Notes: generated by a model from the letters alone, not told the origin. Shown: positions 44,001-52,527, counted from the first letter of the stretch. The stretch is 64,000 bases of DNA from Pandoraea vervacti (GCF_000934605.2 NZ_CP010897.2:3906001-3970000); one strand, 5' to 3'. Numbers and translations are program-made.

Positions 44001-44911
44001 ACGTTCAACGTCCCCCCCGCCACGCCGATGACGTGCCTGGCATCCGGCTTTACACGGATCGTGCCGACGTCACGAACCCCGCCGACGGTGTCCTTCAACG
44101 CCTCGGACCAGGGCCCGGACCGTGCGGTCAGTTCCAGTGACGTATCTTTTCCAACGACACTGGCCCCTTCCGGATATCCGGTATCGAAGTCGGCGTTGAA
44201 CAGGTTCTCGTCGCGCCATGACAGCGCAGTGAATTTCTCGGGGTCAGGCAATGCCCGGGAGACAAGCTCGTTGGTATTCGCCATTCGACGGAAGGCCGTT
44301 TCGTCGGCTTGCCTCAGGCGATCGATCCGCGCCTCCAATGCGCTTGCCGCCTGGCTCAGCGCAAAGGCTTCGTCGCGTACACGGTCGTGGGCCGAGCGGT
44401 CCGCGAGATAGACGGACAGCGCTTCATGCCTTGCCGCCTTGTCTTGCTCGGGCGCGGTCAATACGTCCTTGACCTTCTCGCGAATCTTTTCAAGGTCCTG
44501 CTTCCGGAGATCTTTCATCCACGGTTGCACTTTGCTTTCCCTGCCCTTCACACCGACAACACGAATTGCCGCATCGATTTTTTCAGAATACTCTCGCAGC
44601 TTCTCATCGATCTCCGCAACATCTCCGAGACGCGAGATATCCGACAAAATATCCGAATTCATCGATTTCACGGCGGATAGATTATCGAAAATATCGCTTT
44701 TTCTGCCAAATTCGGTTTTCACCTGAGATAGACGATCATTCAGAAATTTAACGACGTCGTCTCTCTTGTGGTTCCAGGACGCGATCTCGGCAACGTTGCC
44801 CAAGCTCACTGCCGCCTGCGCCGGCAGCCCCATTGCCGCTACCATCGTAGCGGCCGCCAGGCATATTTTGGATCGATAAAACGTTCTCTCTTTTTTAACC
44901 TTCGCCTGCAT
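41084..44911 (-). CDS. type V autotransporter, paralogue 2 with DPT-repeat linker
   Basis: A 1275-residue surface protein with the same plan as paralogue 1. A basic lead and signal (KICLAAATMVAAMGLPAQA) precede a helical charged domain (about 45-230). A beta-helix passenger (240-800) follows, including repeats of the type NGADADLRIRDANLGNMALV. A repeat linker of DPT units (about 815-855) is encoded by a 9-bp DNA tandem repeat, and the C-terminal beta-barrel ends GISARYRF. Upstream, GCGAATTGAA and TTGTC-x-AATG are shared with paralogue 1, so the duplication included the leader. GC content falls at the 5' end. No cleavage or enzymatic domain is visible. Confidence 0.9.
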   Translation of the reverse strand: MQAKVKKERTFYRSKICLAAATMVAAMGLPAQAAVSLGNVAEIASWNHKRDDVVKFLNDRLSQVKTEFGRKSDIFDNLSAVKSMNSDILSDISRLGDVAEIDEKLREYSEKIDAAIRVVGVKGRESKVQPWMKDLRKQDLEKIREKVKDVLTAPEQDKAARHEALSVYLADRSAHDRVRDEAFALSQAASALEARIDRLRQADETAFRRMANTNELVSRALPDPEKFTALSWRDENLFNADFDTGYPEGASVVGKDTSLELTARSGPWSEALKDTVGGVRDVGTIRVKPDARHVIGVAGGTLNVHHALEADTGTMIAVGTNGVLNFVANGKGVDSAAHDVILMAGRGADALEVTDGDRPGERASGEVASKHRPGKIVFNAGTSAGNARIAVLDGAQVRFEKDSDAGASTLLVEGGSAHFESARAASATIRNSGELVANDASMGTSQVVNYREGHADFLNTRLEDMQLTNTGWAALTEVHGGSAHVTNGADADLRIRDANLGNMALVNMGEATLSQSRGGNAQLRNGAHGYLSVLDTALDNVSLTNQGSVEFIGATTAHAARIALDNGVLDVAQVESPSEAGQRKITMGSLTGNGDLVTGDTTVELGALGLNDTFDGRIVAVTELPDARVARKRMTHLSSGVTPKRVPDASPRSVAAGARLVKVGAGNLTLTADQSGVASLDVQGGNLTAAHEGALGSGAVTIGKHGAIALTRSVAGVQSVDNAGRIDLGTNKLVVGRYTSQPGAQITSRVSKVDGGVSGGAIQVAENSDFTNTEIHVSVAHDVVLADVQDKLGVVSVADGKSATLGKVTLGSITVDKTPDPTDPTDPTDPTDPTDPTDPTDPTDPTNPIDPTDPTDPDTKDPVDPANPDTTSPVEPDTTRPTGVVTGQSVVQYLAADGVYRANERAMLASVDGIAVGDLTSARIGGKVLSEMALQIAGSPEQRRAASLLSGESLLNNATAAQGANTAFQRGMQARMLAGGAMFDDRTVNAAQAPDNGIAAWASFAGGNTRQRGNALSFDVRGIDGAIGVDKRIGHDTVVGAALGMGNQRSKADGMPGESKINSVSLGLYGSHLNDANVFVGGGVSYTNHSVTTERTVGARGASSRLSGKTGGNTFGAFGEIGKRFDVAGFNVDPSVGVRIASTRLNGFDETSRDGAAGNDGLRVGAQSQTSARSVFGVRVSRDVFDFEGGKLTPTLRLAYEHEFGNPQSSLTNTLYGAPRAFNVKGPTLGRDILTADLGVDLRFRKQLNVHLGANASVRQGESAVAGGISARYRF
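42378..42449 (-). repeat. 9-bp tandem repeat encoding the DPT linker
   Basis: Seven perfect and one partial copies of GGGTCGGTG on the plus strand (Asp-Pro-Thr in the encoded strand) lie just upstream of the barrel. Copy changes preserve the frame, so the linker length can vary between strains. Confidence 0.95.
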
Positions 44912-45297
44912 TCGACAATTTCCCTATTCAATTCGCTTTCAACAGCAGTCAATTCGACTGCCTCCCCAACGACGAAAATCACACCGCCGTCAAGACCGCG
45001 AATTCTAGAGATTAACTATCGAATTCTGATCAACCTCATCATTTTTTGGTACTTACCCCATAATGACATCAACATTTATGATTGGGGCAATTCTTAATTT
45101 TATTGATTTAAAAAACATAGACGCTTCCCAAAATAATCAGAATACCCGTCATGAATCGCCCAAAAGTATCGTCAAGTGCGGCATGTGCACAACACCGCAC
45201 CGCCTCCTTTCAGTCACGGCCCATGCTCGCGTGCCATGGGTTTCGTGTGACGGGCGCCCCCTTGAGCCGCGAACGCCGTTGCGTTGCTCACGGCCAT
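44912..45297. other. 386-nt AT-rich gap upstream of autotransporter 2
   Basis: Markedly AT-rich (45000-45180, with TTTATTGATTTAAAAAAC) compared with adjacent genes, as is common at transferred or H-NS-silenced surface loci. The promoter of autotransporter 2 must lie here; hexamers were not assigned. No gene was recognised. Confidence 0.55.
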
Positions 45298-45337
45298 AAA
45301 AAAACCGTCGCGCCCTTTCGGGCACGACGGTTTTTTG
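45298..45337. terminator. bidirectional terminator after nrdR
   Basis: AAAAAAAACCGTCG and CGACGGTTTTTT flank a short GC loop region (GCCCTTTCGGGC), forming a long stem with runs of A and T on the outside. Serves the minus-strand glyA-nrdR unit. Confidence 0.85.
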
Positions 45338-45434
45338 CTTGTCCTAACAGCTTGTCCTTGCAACCAGTCAAGCCATTGAGCCTGTCACGGTCGCATGCAC
45401 AGTCGTCACGCAAACGCTCACGCGCTCATCCACT

Positions 45435-45917
45435 TCACGCCACCGGCTTGCGCTTTGGCTTGATATCGGTGCTGTCGATCTCTTCGAGCACGTCGCGAAA
45501 TTCCGCAATGTCCTCGAAGCTCCGATAGACCGATGCGAAACGGATGTAAGCGATCTTGTCCAGGCGCTTCAACTCGCGCATCACCAATTCGCCAATGCGC
45601 TGGCTGATCACCTCGCGCTCCGCACCGGCCAGCAGTTTGTACTCGATGCGCGCGATCGCGGCGTCCATCGCTTCGGCGCTCACGGGACGCTTGCGAATGG
45701 CCAACTGCATGCTGGCGCGCACCTTCGCGCGATCATACTCGGCGCGGCTGCCGTCTTTCTTGACGACGACCGGCATCGCGAGCTCGACACGCTCGTACGT
45801 CGTGAAACGCTTGTCGCACGACGGGCATTTCCGGCGCCGCCGGATGGCAGCGCCGTCTTCCGCTTCACGCGAGTCGATGACCTGCGTGTCGTCGTGCCGG
45901 CAGAACGGGCAGCGCAT
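45435..45917 (-). CDS. nrdR: ribonucleotide reductase repressor NrdR
   Basis: Nucleotide-sensing repressor of ribonucleotide reductase genes. It has 160 residues, the usual length. The N-terminal zinc ribbon has Cys3, Cys6 (CPFC) and Cys31, Cys34 (CPSC); RRRRKCPSCDKRFTTYERVE is nearly invariant across the family. The ATP-cone follows (VKKDGSRAEYDRAKVRASM). It lies 18 nt after glyA and is presumably transcribed with it, as is usual in Burkholderiales. A short extension ends in KPKRKPVA. Confidence 0.97.
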   Translation of the reverse strand: MRCPFCRHDDTQVIDSREAEDGAAIRRRRKCPSCDKRFTTYERVELAMPVVVKKDGSRAEYDRAKVRASMQLAIRKRPVSAEAMDAAIARIEYKLLAGAEREVISQRIGELVMRELKRLDKIAYIRFASVYRSFEDIAEFRDVLEEIDSTDIKPKRKPVA

Positions 45918-45935
45918 GCGTGCGACGCCTGTGGC

Positions 45936-47183
45936 TTAGCCGTAGACCGGGAAACGCTTGGTCAACTCGGCCACTTGTGCGCGCACACGGGCCAGGTTTT
46001 CTGCGTCTTCCGGATTGTCGAGCACGTCGGCGATCAGGTTGCCAACCAGCTCGGCTTCGGCTTCCTTGAAACCGCGCGTGGTCATGGCCGGCGAACCCAG
46101 ACGCACACCGCTCGTCACGAACGGCTTTTCCGGATCGTTCGGAATCGCATTCTTGTTGACGGTGATGTGGGCTTCGCCCAGCGCGGCTTCGGCAGCCTTA
46201 CCGGTGATGTTCTTCGCGCGCAGGTCGACCAGCATGACGTGCGACTCGGTGCGACCCGACACAATGCGCAGGCCGCGCTTGACCAGCGTTTCGGCCATCA
46301 CGCGGGCGTTCTTGGCGACTTGCTGTTGGTATTCCTTGAATTCCGGCGTTGCGGCTTCCTTGAACGCGACGGCCTTACCGGCGATCACGTGCATGAGCGG
46401 GCCGCCCTGGATACCCGGGAAGATGGCCGAGTTGATGGCCTTCTCGAACTCCGCCTTCATCAGGATCACGCCACCGCGCGGGCCGCGCAGGCTCTTGTGC
46501 GTGGTCGTGGTGACGAAGTCGGCGTGCGGCACCGGGTTCGGGTACACGCCGGCGGCGATCAGACCGGCGTAGTGCGCCATGTCGACCATGAAATAGGCGC
46601 CAACCGACTTGGCGATTTTTGCCATGCGCTCGAAATCGATCTTCAGCGCGAAGGCCGAGGCGCCCGCCACGATCATCTTCGGCTTGTGTTGCTCGGCCAG
46701 CTTTTGCGCGGCGTCGTAATCGATGTCCTCGGCTTCGTTCAGGCCATAGCTCACCACGTTGAACCACTTGCCCGACATGTTGACCGGCGAGCCGTGCGTG
46801 AGGTGGCCACCGTGCGCCAGGCTCATGCCCATGATCGTGTCGCCCGGCTTGAGCATGGCGAAGTACACGCCCTGGTTGGCCTGCGAACCCGAGTTCGGCT
46901 GCACGTTGGCGGCTTGCGCGCCGAACAGCGCCTTCACACGGTCGATCGCCAGTTGTTCGACGACGTCGACATACTCGCAACCGCCGTAATAGCGCTTGCC
47001 CGGATAACCTTCCGCATACTTGTTGGTCAGTTGCGAGCCCTGCGCTTCCATTACGGCCGGGCTGGTGTAGTTTTCCGAAGCGATCAGTTCGATGTGATCT
47101 TCCTGACGCTGGTTTTCCTTCTGAATCGCTGCCCAGACGTCGGGATCGACGGAGGCAACGGTAGATTTCGATTTGTCGAACAT
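45936..47183 (-). CDS. glyA: serine hydroxymethyltransferase
   Basis: PLP enzyme that converts serine plus tetrahydrofolate to glycine plus 5,10-methylene-THF. It has 415 residues from ATG 47183; the longer frame crosses the riboswitch and is rejected. Lys230 in TTTTHKSLRGPRGG forms the Schiff base. ENYTSPAVMEAQGS, YYGGCEYVD and HGGHLTHGSPVNMSG are further hallmarks. It is the first coding gene of the glyA-nrdR unit, transcribed from the minus strand with a ZTP riboswitch in its leader (104 nt from aptamer to ATG). Cytoplasmic, and central to one-carbon metabolism. Confidence 0.97.
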   Translation of the reverse strand: MFDKSKSTVASVDPDVWAAIQKENQRQEDHIELIASENYTSPAVMEAQGSQLTNKYAEGYPGKRYYGGCEYVDVVEQLAIDRVKALFGAQAANVQPNSGSQANQGVYFAMLKPGDTIMGMSLAHGGHLTHGSPVNMSGKWFNVVSYGLNEAEDIDYDAAQKLAEQHKPKMIVAGASAFALKIDFERMAKIAKSVGAYFMVDMAHYAGLIAAGVYPNPVPHADFVTTTTHKSLRGPRGGVILMKAEFEKAINSAIFPGIQGGPLMHVIAGKAVAFKEAATPEFKEYQQQVAKNARVMAETLVKRGLRIVSGRTESHVMLVDLRAKNITGKAAEAALGEAHITVNKNAIPNDPEKPFVTSGVRLGSPAMTTRGFKEAEAELVGNLIADVLDNPEDAENLARVRAQVAELTKRFPVYG

Positions 47184-47288
47184 GGCGGTTCCGTTGAATT
47201 GAACAGGTTTTCCGGGAGGGGGATGCTGCGGCGCGCCTTCCTTTGTGCTTCGGAAGACGATAGACAGGGCAGCACCAACCATCACGGC

Positions 47289-47387
47289 TGCCCAGGCGAA
47301 CGGCAAATAAGACCCCGGCGCTTCCCGGTGGGTTGCTCCACCTCGGGCGCACAAGGCTGTGCACCCTAATCGCCAGTCACGCGGGGT
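47289..47387 (-). promoter_or_regulatory. ZTP riboswitch (pfl RNA) controlling glyA
   Basis: Senses ZMP/ZTP, an alarmone of folate shortage. Minus-strand sequence has the family's conserved blocks in order: CGCGTGACTGGCG, then the P2 hairpin GGGTGCACA/TGTGCGCCC, then GGTGG-AGCAAC-CCACC, GGGAAGCGCCGGGG, and the 3' block CCGTTCGCCTGGGCA. P1 pairs ACCCCG with CGGGGT. The aptamer ends 104 nt before the glyA ATG. Downstream, GCTGCCC (plus-strand bases 47267-47273) can pair with GGGCAGC at the aptamer 3' end and would break its conserved core, a plausible off-state. ZTP riboswitches commonly precede glyA in proteobacteria. Confidence 0.88.
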
Positions 47388-47421
47388 TTGTGGCGTCGAC
47401 AGTTTATGCGAGGTTGCGGCG

Positions 47422-48450
47422 TTAGGCAACCGGCCCCGAACCCGTTGAGACACGCACCACCACCTTGCCGAACGCCCCGCGGCGCAGGTGCGCGAGCGCC
47501 TGAGCGAAGTCGGCGAAATCGTAGACGGCGTCGACCACCGGCGCAATGCCGTGCCGGTCGACCGCCGTCACCAACGCCTCCAGCCCCTGGCGGTGCCCAA
47601 CGCCAATGCCCTGTACGTGCGCCCGCTTGAGCAGCATCGAATACACGGGCAATTGCAGGGTGTCGCCGCCCAGCGTGCCGATCACCGACACCTTGCCGCC
47701 CGGCGCCAGCGCCGTCATGGTCTCGCGCATGTCGCCGCCAGCGAGCTCGAGCGCCTGCTCGACACCCTTGCCCTGCGTCAGCTTGCGCACTTCCTCCGCC
47801 CAACCTTCCTGTCGTGGGATGCCATGCGTGACGCCGAGCGCCGCCGCACGCGCCAGTTTGTCTGCGCTACCGCTCACCACAATTGCCGTCGCACCGTGAG
47901 CGAGCGCCAGTTGCGCGCCGAACAGCGCCACGCCGCCTGTGCCGATCATTAGCACCGTCTCGCCGGACACGAGCTTGCGGCCGGCGCCGAAAAGCGCGAA
48001 CCAGGCGGTCAACCCTGCGCAAGTGAGCGTTGACGCGGCCACGTCGTCGAGCGAAGACGGGGCGCGCACCAGCGCCGCTTCGTCGAACCCGGCGTATTCA
48101 CGCAATACGCCCTGCAACGTCCCGCCGAAGAGCTTCAGGCCCGCCGGCGCGTGTTCTCCGTCGAACCAGCGATCCCAGAACGTATTGACGACGCGCTCGC
48201 CAACGCGCACGCGCGTCACGTCCGCGCCCACCGCGACGACTTCCCCGGCCATGTCCGAGCCCGGCACAAACGGAAACGACACCGGCAATCCCATGCCGGT
48301 ATCGATCATCAGGGCGTCACGGTAATTGAGCGATACCGCCTTCACGCGGACGAGGACTTCTCCGGGGCCGGGTGTCGGCACGTCCACCGTCGCCAGTTCC
48401 AGCGCCGCCTCGCCCAAAGTCGCCATTTGCCATTGCTGCATCGTTGCCAT
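47422..48450 (-). CDS. MDR-family NAD(P)-dependent oxidoreductase
   Basis: A 342-residue medium-chain dehydrogenase/reductase of the quinone-oxidoreductase-like class. ATG 48450 is the first start. The N-terminal substrate domain has VKAVSLNYRDALMIDTGMG and PGSDMAGEVVAVGADVTRV. The nucleotide motif is GTGGVALFGAQLALAHG. The catalytic and structural zinc cysteine sets of classical alcohol dehydrogenases are absent, so zinc-independent reductase activity on quinones or alkenals is expected. It diverges from a LysR gene, the probable regulator. Substrate unknown. Confidence 0.85.
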   Translation of the reverse strand: MATMQQWQMATLGEAALELATVDVPTPGPGEVLVRVKAVSLNYRDALMIDTGMGLPVSFPFVPGSDMAGEVVAVGADVTRVRVGERVVNTFWDRWFDGEHAPAGLKLFGGTLQGVLREYAGFDEAALVRAPSSLDDVAASTLTCAGLTAWFALFGAGRKLVSGETVLMIGTGGVALFGAQLALAHGATAIVVSGSADKLARAAALGVTHGIPRQEGWAEEVRKLTQGKGVEQALELAGGDMRETMTALAPGGKVSVIGTLGGDTLQLPVYSMLLKRAHVQGIGVGHRQGLEALVTAVDRHGIAPVVDAVYDFADFAQALAHLRRGAFGKVVVRVSTGSGPVA

Positions 48451-48601
48451 TGCCAGTTCTCCAATCCTTGTATCGACGCATCCCCGACGGGGATCCTTGT
48501 ATGTCCGGCAGGCCCTGCCTGTCCGAGGGACATGGACACGATTAGCTTATTGGAGAATACTTCGCGGCAGTGATGGCAATTTATCCACTAATTGGCGACT
48601 T

Positions 48602-49534
48602 ATGAGAACCAATGAGACCTACACGCCTGACCGGCTTTCGGGCATCTCGGCCTTCGTGGCGGCGGTGGATGCGGGCAGCTTCGCGGGCGCGGCGCAACGG
48701 TTGCATCTCACACGCTCTGCGGTGGCCAAGCGTATCGGCCGTCTGGAAACGCGTCTTGGCGTACGCCTGTTTCACCGCACCACCCGCAGTCAGCATCTGA
48801 CCGACGCGGGGCAAACGTTCTATCAGCGCTGCACGAAGGTGCTCGCGGAGTTGTCGGAAGCCGAGGACGAATTGAGCGCCGGCGCCCTGACGCCCATGGG
48901 CAAGCTTCGGGTGACCATGCCCGTGCAGATCGGACGCCAGTGCATCGCGCCGGTGTTGCTGGCGCTGGCCGGGACGCATCCGCAGTTGCGGCTTGAAATG
49001 GCGTTCAGCGACCGCCGTGTCGATCTGATCGAAGAAGGCTTCGATCTCGCCGTTCGCAGCGGACGTCTCGATGACACACCGGGACTCAAGGCGCGCCCGC
49101 TCGGCGAACAGACGATGTTGCTATGCGCGTCCGGCGCGTACCTCGCGGCCAACGGCACGCCGCAAACGGTCGAGGATCTCGCCGACCATGAGCGTCTGAT
49201 GTACGGGCGCGGCGCCAATCTCTATCAATGGCCCACCTTGCCGAGACTTCCCGAAGCGTCTGCCGCCACACGTCGCACGCCGCGCTTCGTACTGGACGAC
49301 CTCGTCGCGCTCGTGGAAGCGGCAGAGCTGGGACTGGGCATTGCATGCATCCCGCGCTGGGTGGCGATGCAATCGCTCAGCGCCGGTACCCTCGTGCAAT
49401 TGCTGCCGCAGACCTATACGCCCGGCACGCCGCTGCATCTGGTCTGGCCCGATACACGGCACCCGTCGCCCAAGCTGCGCGCCGCGATCGACGCGCTGGT
49501 AGGCGCCGTCCCCGCTTTGCTCGGCATGCCGTGA
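48602..49534 (+). CDS. LysR-family regulator divergent from the MDR oxidoreductase
   Basis: A 310-residue LysR-type regulator; ATG 48602 fits the family N-terminus. The HTH spans residues 10-70: RLSGISAFVAAVDAGSFAGA then LTRSAVAKRIGRLE. The effector domain has LRVTMPVQIGRQCIAPVLL and the late block GLGIACIPRWVAMQSL. This branch of LysR proteins often regulates a divergent oxidoreductase gene, as here (151 nt apart). Inducer unknown. Confidence 0.87.
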   Translation: MRTNETYTPDRLSGISAFVAAVDAGSFAGAAQRLHLTRSAVAKRIGRLETRLGVRLFHRTTRSQHLTDAGQTFYQRCTKVLAELSEAEDELSAGALTPMGKLRVTMPVQIGRQCIAPVLLALAGTHPQLRLEMAFSDRRVDLIEEGFDLAVRSGRLDDTPGLKARPLGEQTMLLCASGAYLAANGTPQTVEDLADHERLMYGRGANLYQWPTLPRLPEASAATRRTPRFVLDDLVALVEAAELGLGIACIPRWVAMQSLSAGTLVQLLPQTYTPGTPLHLVWPDTRHPSPKLRAAIDALVGAVPALLGMP

Positions 49535-49610
49535 TGGCGCCCGCCCTCCCCGTTCGCGCGCCGGGGGCGAACCGCGATGTCCGACGGCGTACCTTGACGG
49601 CGACGCACGC

Positions 49611-51029
49611 TCAACGCTCGCTTCGGTACAAGAACGGTTCCTGCTGGGCATCGACGGCCTGCGCGCGCGTGCCGTACATATATGCCCAGGTCTGCGCCGC
49701 CCACAGACCGCCGAGCAGCCGAACGAGGCTGTCGCGCCGGTCCAGAAGGTGACTCGCGAGCGTCTGCGGGTCCAACATCCGCATATCCTCCCCGGACGCC
49801 GCATCACTGCCGGCGCGCCCCACCCGGCAGGCGGCTTCGACCCACGACCTGACTTCCCGCGCCGACAGCCTGCTCAGCCGATACGCCATCTCGGCAGCCA
49901 CCGCCCGCACGCTCGTCGGATTTCGCAATTCGTCCCCGCGCGTTTTCGTCGATGCGTCTCGTGCGAACCCCGCAAGCCGACGAACGAACGGTGCGCAATG
50001 TTCGCCGTAAGGAAATTGCGAAAGATCGGCCAGTGCGTCGTCTGGCAACGTAGCGTCGAAATTGGCGGCCTCGCGACGAAACGTGGATGTCAGTGCGGGT
50101 AGCGACGGCACCGCCTCGCGCTGCGCGAGCGCGAGGTCATACGCCTGCGCCTTGAGCCGCCCCTGAAATCCCAGATGCAGGCACGCGTCGAAGTCGAGCG
50201 ACATCGCGCACGGCAGGTCGTTCATGTCCCGCCACACGCCGATGTTCTCCATGAAGACATTGCACATGTCCCAGTTGCCGAGCCACAGTCCGGCAATGTA
50301 ATGACGTTCCAGCGCACTTTGATAGACGTCAGGCAGCGCCTGACACAGACGCAGACGCATGGCGTTGCGATGCGCCAATGCGTCGGCATACGCGCGCGCC
50401 GACTCGCCACGCAGCGCATGAAACGGCAGCCCCCCGGCATCGGCGAGCACCTGCGCCATGCGCGCCCGCGCGTCGATCGCTTCGGCGCGTGCGTGGCGCA
50501 ACCATGGCGGCGCGGGTTGACCCGCACCTTCGAAAACGCGCCAGGCGTCGTCCCCTTCGATCCATTCGCCGAGATCGCGATACCCGGACAGAAAGGTGGT
50601 GGCCAGATACACGCGATCGGGCTCGAGCGTGCAATCGAATGCCTGCGAACAACCCTTTACCAGCATCGCGGTTGGCGTGGCCAGACCGAGCGCGCCAAAG
50701 AGCCGCGAGGCGAGCCACGCCTGTGCCGCATGTGCCGGGCTCGGGTATGCCTTGACGACGTACTGCGGCGCGTCGGCGAGCGGCATGAGCGACATGCGGA
50801 CCGCGCCTTCGCTACTTCCCAACGCCGGGGCATCGGGCACACGGGTCGCCGACGAGAAATCGTAAGGACCGATGTCCGGCAACGGCGCGCCGCTACCGTC
50901 ATGACCGATCACGGCGCCGAAGACCCCGGAGGGACCCGCTTCAGGCAGCAGGCGCCCGCTCGCGGGGACATCGCTATGCAGCCAATTGTGGTTGACGTCG
51001 ACTTGAGCCTTATAGGCGTTGGCGCGCAT
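49611..51029 (-). CDS. kinase-like (HipA/PI3K-fold) orphan, possible effector
   Basis: Function unknown; 472 residues from ATG 51029 (GGGAGAG upstream). Residues 85-150 look like a kinase N-lobe: QYVVKAYPSPAHAAQAWLAS with Lys93 in the position of an ATP-contacting lysine and a following helix. The putative catalytic loop is GLWLGNWDMCNVFMEN, with Asp254 and Asn257. It is followed by the DFG-like SLDFDACLHLGF, with Asp279 and Asp281. This GNWDxxN...DFD arrangement is seen in HipA- and PI3/4-kinase-like folds. The protein is not recognised as a full match to any. The N-terminus (1-80) is low-complexity without a signal peptide. Confidence 0.6.
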   Translation of the reverse strand: MRANAYKAQVDVNHNWLHSDVPASGRLLPEAGPSGVFGAVIGHDGSGAPLPDIGPYDFSSATRVPDAPALGSSEGAVRMSLMPLADAPQYVVKAYPSPAHAAQAWLASRLFGALGLATPTAMLVKGCSQAFDCTLEPDRVYLATTFLSGYRDLGEWIEGDDAWRVFEGAGQPAPPWLRHARAEAIDARARMAQVLADAGGLPFHALRGESARAYADALAHRNAMRLRLCQALPDVYQSALERHYIAGLWLGNWDMCNVFMENIGVWRDMNDLPCAMSLDFDACLHLGFQGRLKAQAYDLALAQREAVPSLPALTSTFRREAANFDATLPDDALADLSQFPYGEHCAPFVRRLAGFARDASTKTRGDELRNPTSVRAVAAEMAYRLSRLSAREVRSWVEAACRVGRAGSDAASGEDMRMLDPQTLASHLLDRRDSLVRLLGGLWAAQTWAYMYGTRAQAVDAQQEPFLYRSER

Positions 51030-51297
51030 CACGACTCTCCCTGGTCGTAGCACGGGGATGGAGACGTTCTCTGCGCAGACCCTCCGGCGCGCGACATGCA
51101 TCGTGCACGCGGTAGGCAACTTCGCAAGCTTCGCGAACGACGCGAACGTCGGACTCCCCAGTTAAGATCGGCAAATCTTGCTGCGCCCCCGGACTTCCAG
51201 CTTTCGAAAATGAAGCAATCTCGGGCAAAGCGACCGTGTCCGATCGCTGCGCGATTCGCGTGTATTCGCATGGAGTCCGGTGTGATAGGCTCGCCGC

Positions 51298-51816
51298 ATG
51301 TCCACGTCTGTCCGAGTCCTCGTCAGCAGTTGCCTGCTGGGTCATCCCGTGCGCTATCACGGACGCCCTGCCGCCTGCGAAGCCGACGCCAACGCCGTGC
51401 TGGCGCGCTGGCGCGCTGCCGGATGGATAGCGCTCATTTGCCCGGAAGTCGCCGGGGGATTGCCGACCCCACGCCCGCCCGCGGAGATCGAGCACGCCCG
51501 GAGCGGCGATGCGGTCTGGCAGCGGCGCGCGCGCGTGATGGATGACACCGGCGCCGACGTCACGGCGCCGTTTCTCGAGGGGGCACGTCGGGCGCTCGCG
51601 CTCGCGCGGCGTCACGGCATTCGTGTTGCGGTATTGAAAGAGGACAGCCCGTCGTGCGGCAGCGCGTCGATCTACGACGGCTCGTTTAGCGGCGCGAAGG
51701 TCTCAGGCGAGGGGGTGACTGCCGCCTGGTTGCGGCAGCACGGTGTCGAAGTCTTCAGCGAGCACACCATCGCACTCGCCGATGCAAGGCTGCGCGGCCT
51801 CTACTCCGATACATAA
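51298..51816 (+). CDS. DUF523 family protein
   Basis: A 172-residue cytoplasmic protein of the DUF523 family. The N-terminal VLVSSCLLGHPVRYHGRP and ICPEVAGGLPTPRPPAEI, and the central VLKEDSPSCGSASIYDG followed by a Gly-rich segment, are family hallmarks with conserved cysteines. Biochemical role is not established; similar domains occur with YbgA/DUF1722. ATG 51298 is the first start. It converges with the DJ-1/PfpI gene, 42 nt apart. Confidence 0.85.
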   Translation: MSTSVRVLVSSCLLGHPVRYHGRPAACEADANAVLARWRAAGWIALICPEVAGGLPTPRPPAEIEHARSGDAVWQRRARVMDDTGADVTAPFLEGARRALALARRHGIRVAVLKEDSPSCGSASIYDGSFSGAKVSGEGVTAAWLRQHGVEVFSEHTIALADARLRGLYSDT

Positions 51817-51858
51817 GCGTTGGACGCGCAGCGTTGCACTGCGCGTCCCGGTCCGGCC

Positions 51859-52440
51859 TCAGAGCTCGATCTTCGTGCCGAGCACGGCAAGAAACTGTGC
51901 GATCCATGCGGGATGCGCAGGCCAGGCGGGCGCGCTCACGAGCTTGCCGTCGGTATGGGCATCGTCGATTGCGATGTCCATGTATTTCCCTCCGGCCAGA
52001 CGCACCTCCGGCGCACATGCCGGATACGCCGAACACTCGCGCCCCTCGATCACACCGGCGGCGGCGAGCAGTTGCGCACCGTGGCAGATCGCGGCAATCG
52101 GCTTGTCGTTTTCCGCAAAATGCCGCACGGCGGCGAGCACGGCGTCGTTGAGCCGCAGATATTCCGGCGCGCGTCCGCCGGGAATGACCAGCGCGTCGAA
52201 GTCGGCGGGCGAGAGACCGTCGAATGTCGCGTTCAGCGTGAAGTCGTGGCCACGCTTCTCGCTGTACGTCTGATCGCCTTCGAAATCATGGATGGCAGTG
52301 CGCACCTTGTCGCCCGCCTTCTTGCCGGGGCAGACGACTTCCACACGATGTCCCACGGCCATGAGCGCCTGTACGGGCACCATCAGTTCGTAGTCTTCGA
52401 CGTAATCGCCTGCCAACACCAGAATCCGCTTCTTGCCCAT
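51859..52440 (-). CDS. DJ-1/PfpI family protein
   Basis: A 193-residue cytoplasmic protein of the PfpI/DJ-1 class I glutamine-amidotransferase-like fold. The nucleophile elbow is AICHGAQLL with the family's reactive cysteine. The opening RILVLAGDYVEDYELMVP and the block ALVIPGGRAPEYLRL are typical of PfpI. Members include deglycases, chaperones and glyoxalases, so function is open. ATG 52440 with no strong upstream site. Neighbours share no obvious pathway. Confidence 0.88.
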   Translation of the reverse strand: MGKKRILVLAGDYVEDYELMVPVQALMAVGHRVEVVCPGKKAGDKVRTAIHDFEGDQTYSEKRGHDFTLNATFDGLSPADFDALVIPGGRAPEYLRLNDAVLAAVRHFAENDKPIAAICHGAQLLAAAGVIEGRECSAYPACAPEVRLAGGKYMDIAIDDAHTDGKLVSAPAWPAHPAWIAQFLAVLGTKIEL

Positions 52441-52527
52441 GTGACTCTCCGTTCAGAGAAAAAATGGAAAGGGAAACAGCCCCTCCATGTTACTCAATTC
52501 CGGTGACGCCCCCGGCACAACGCGGGC

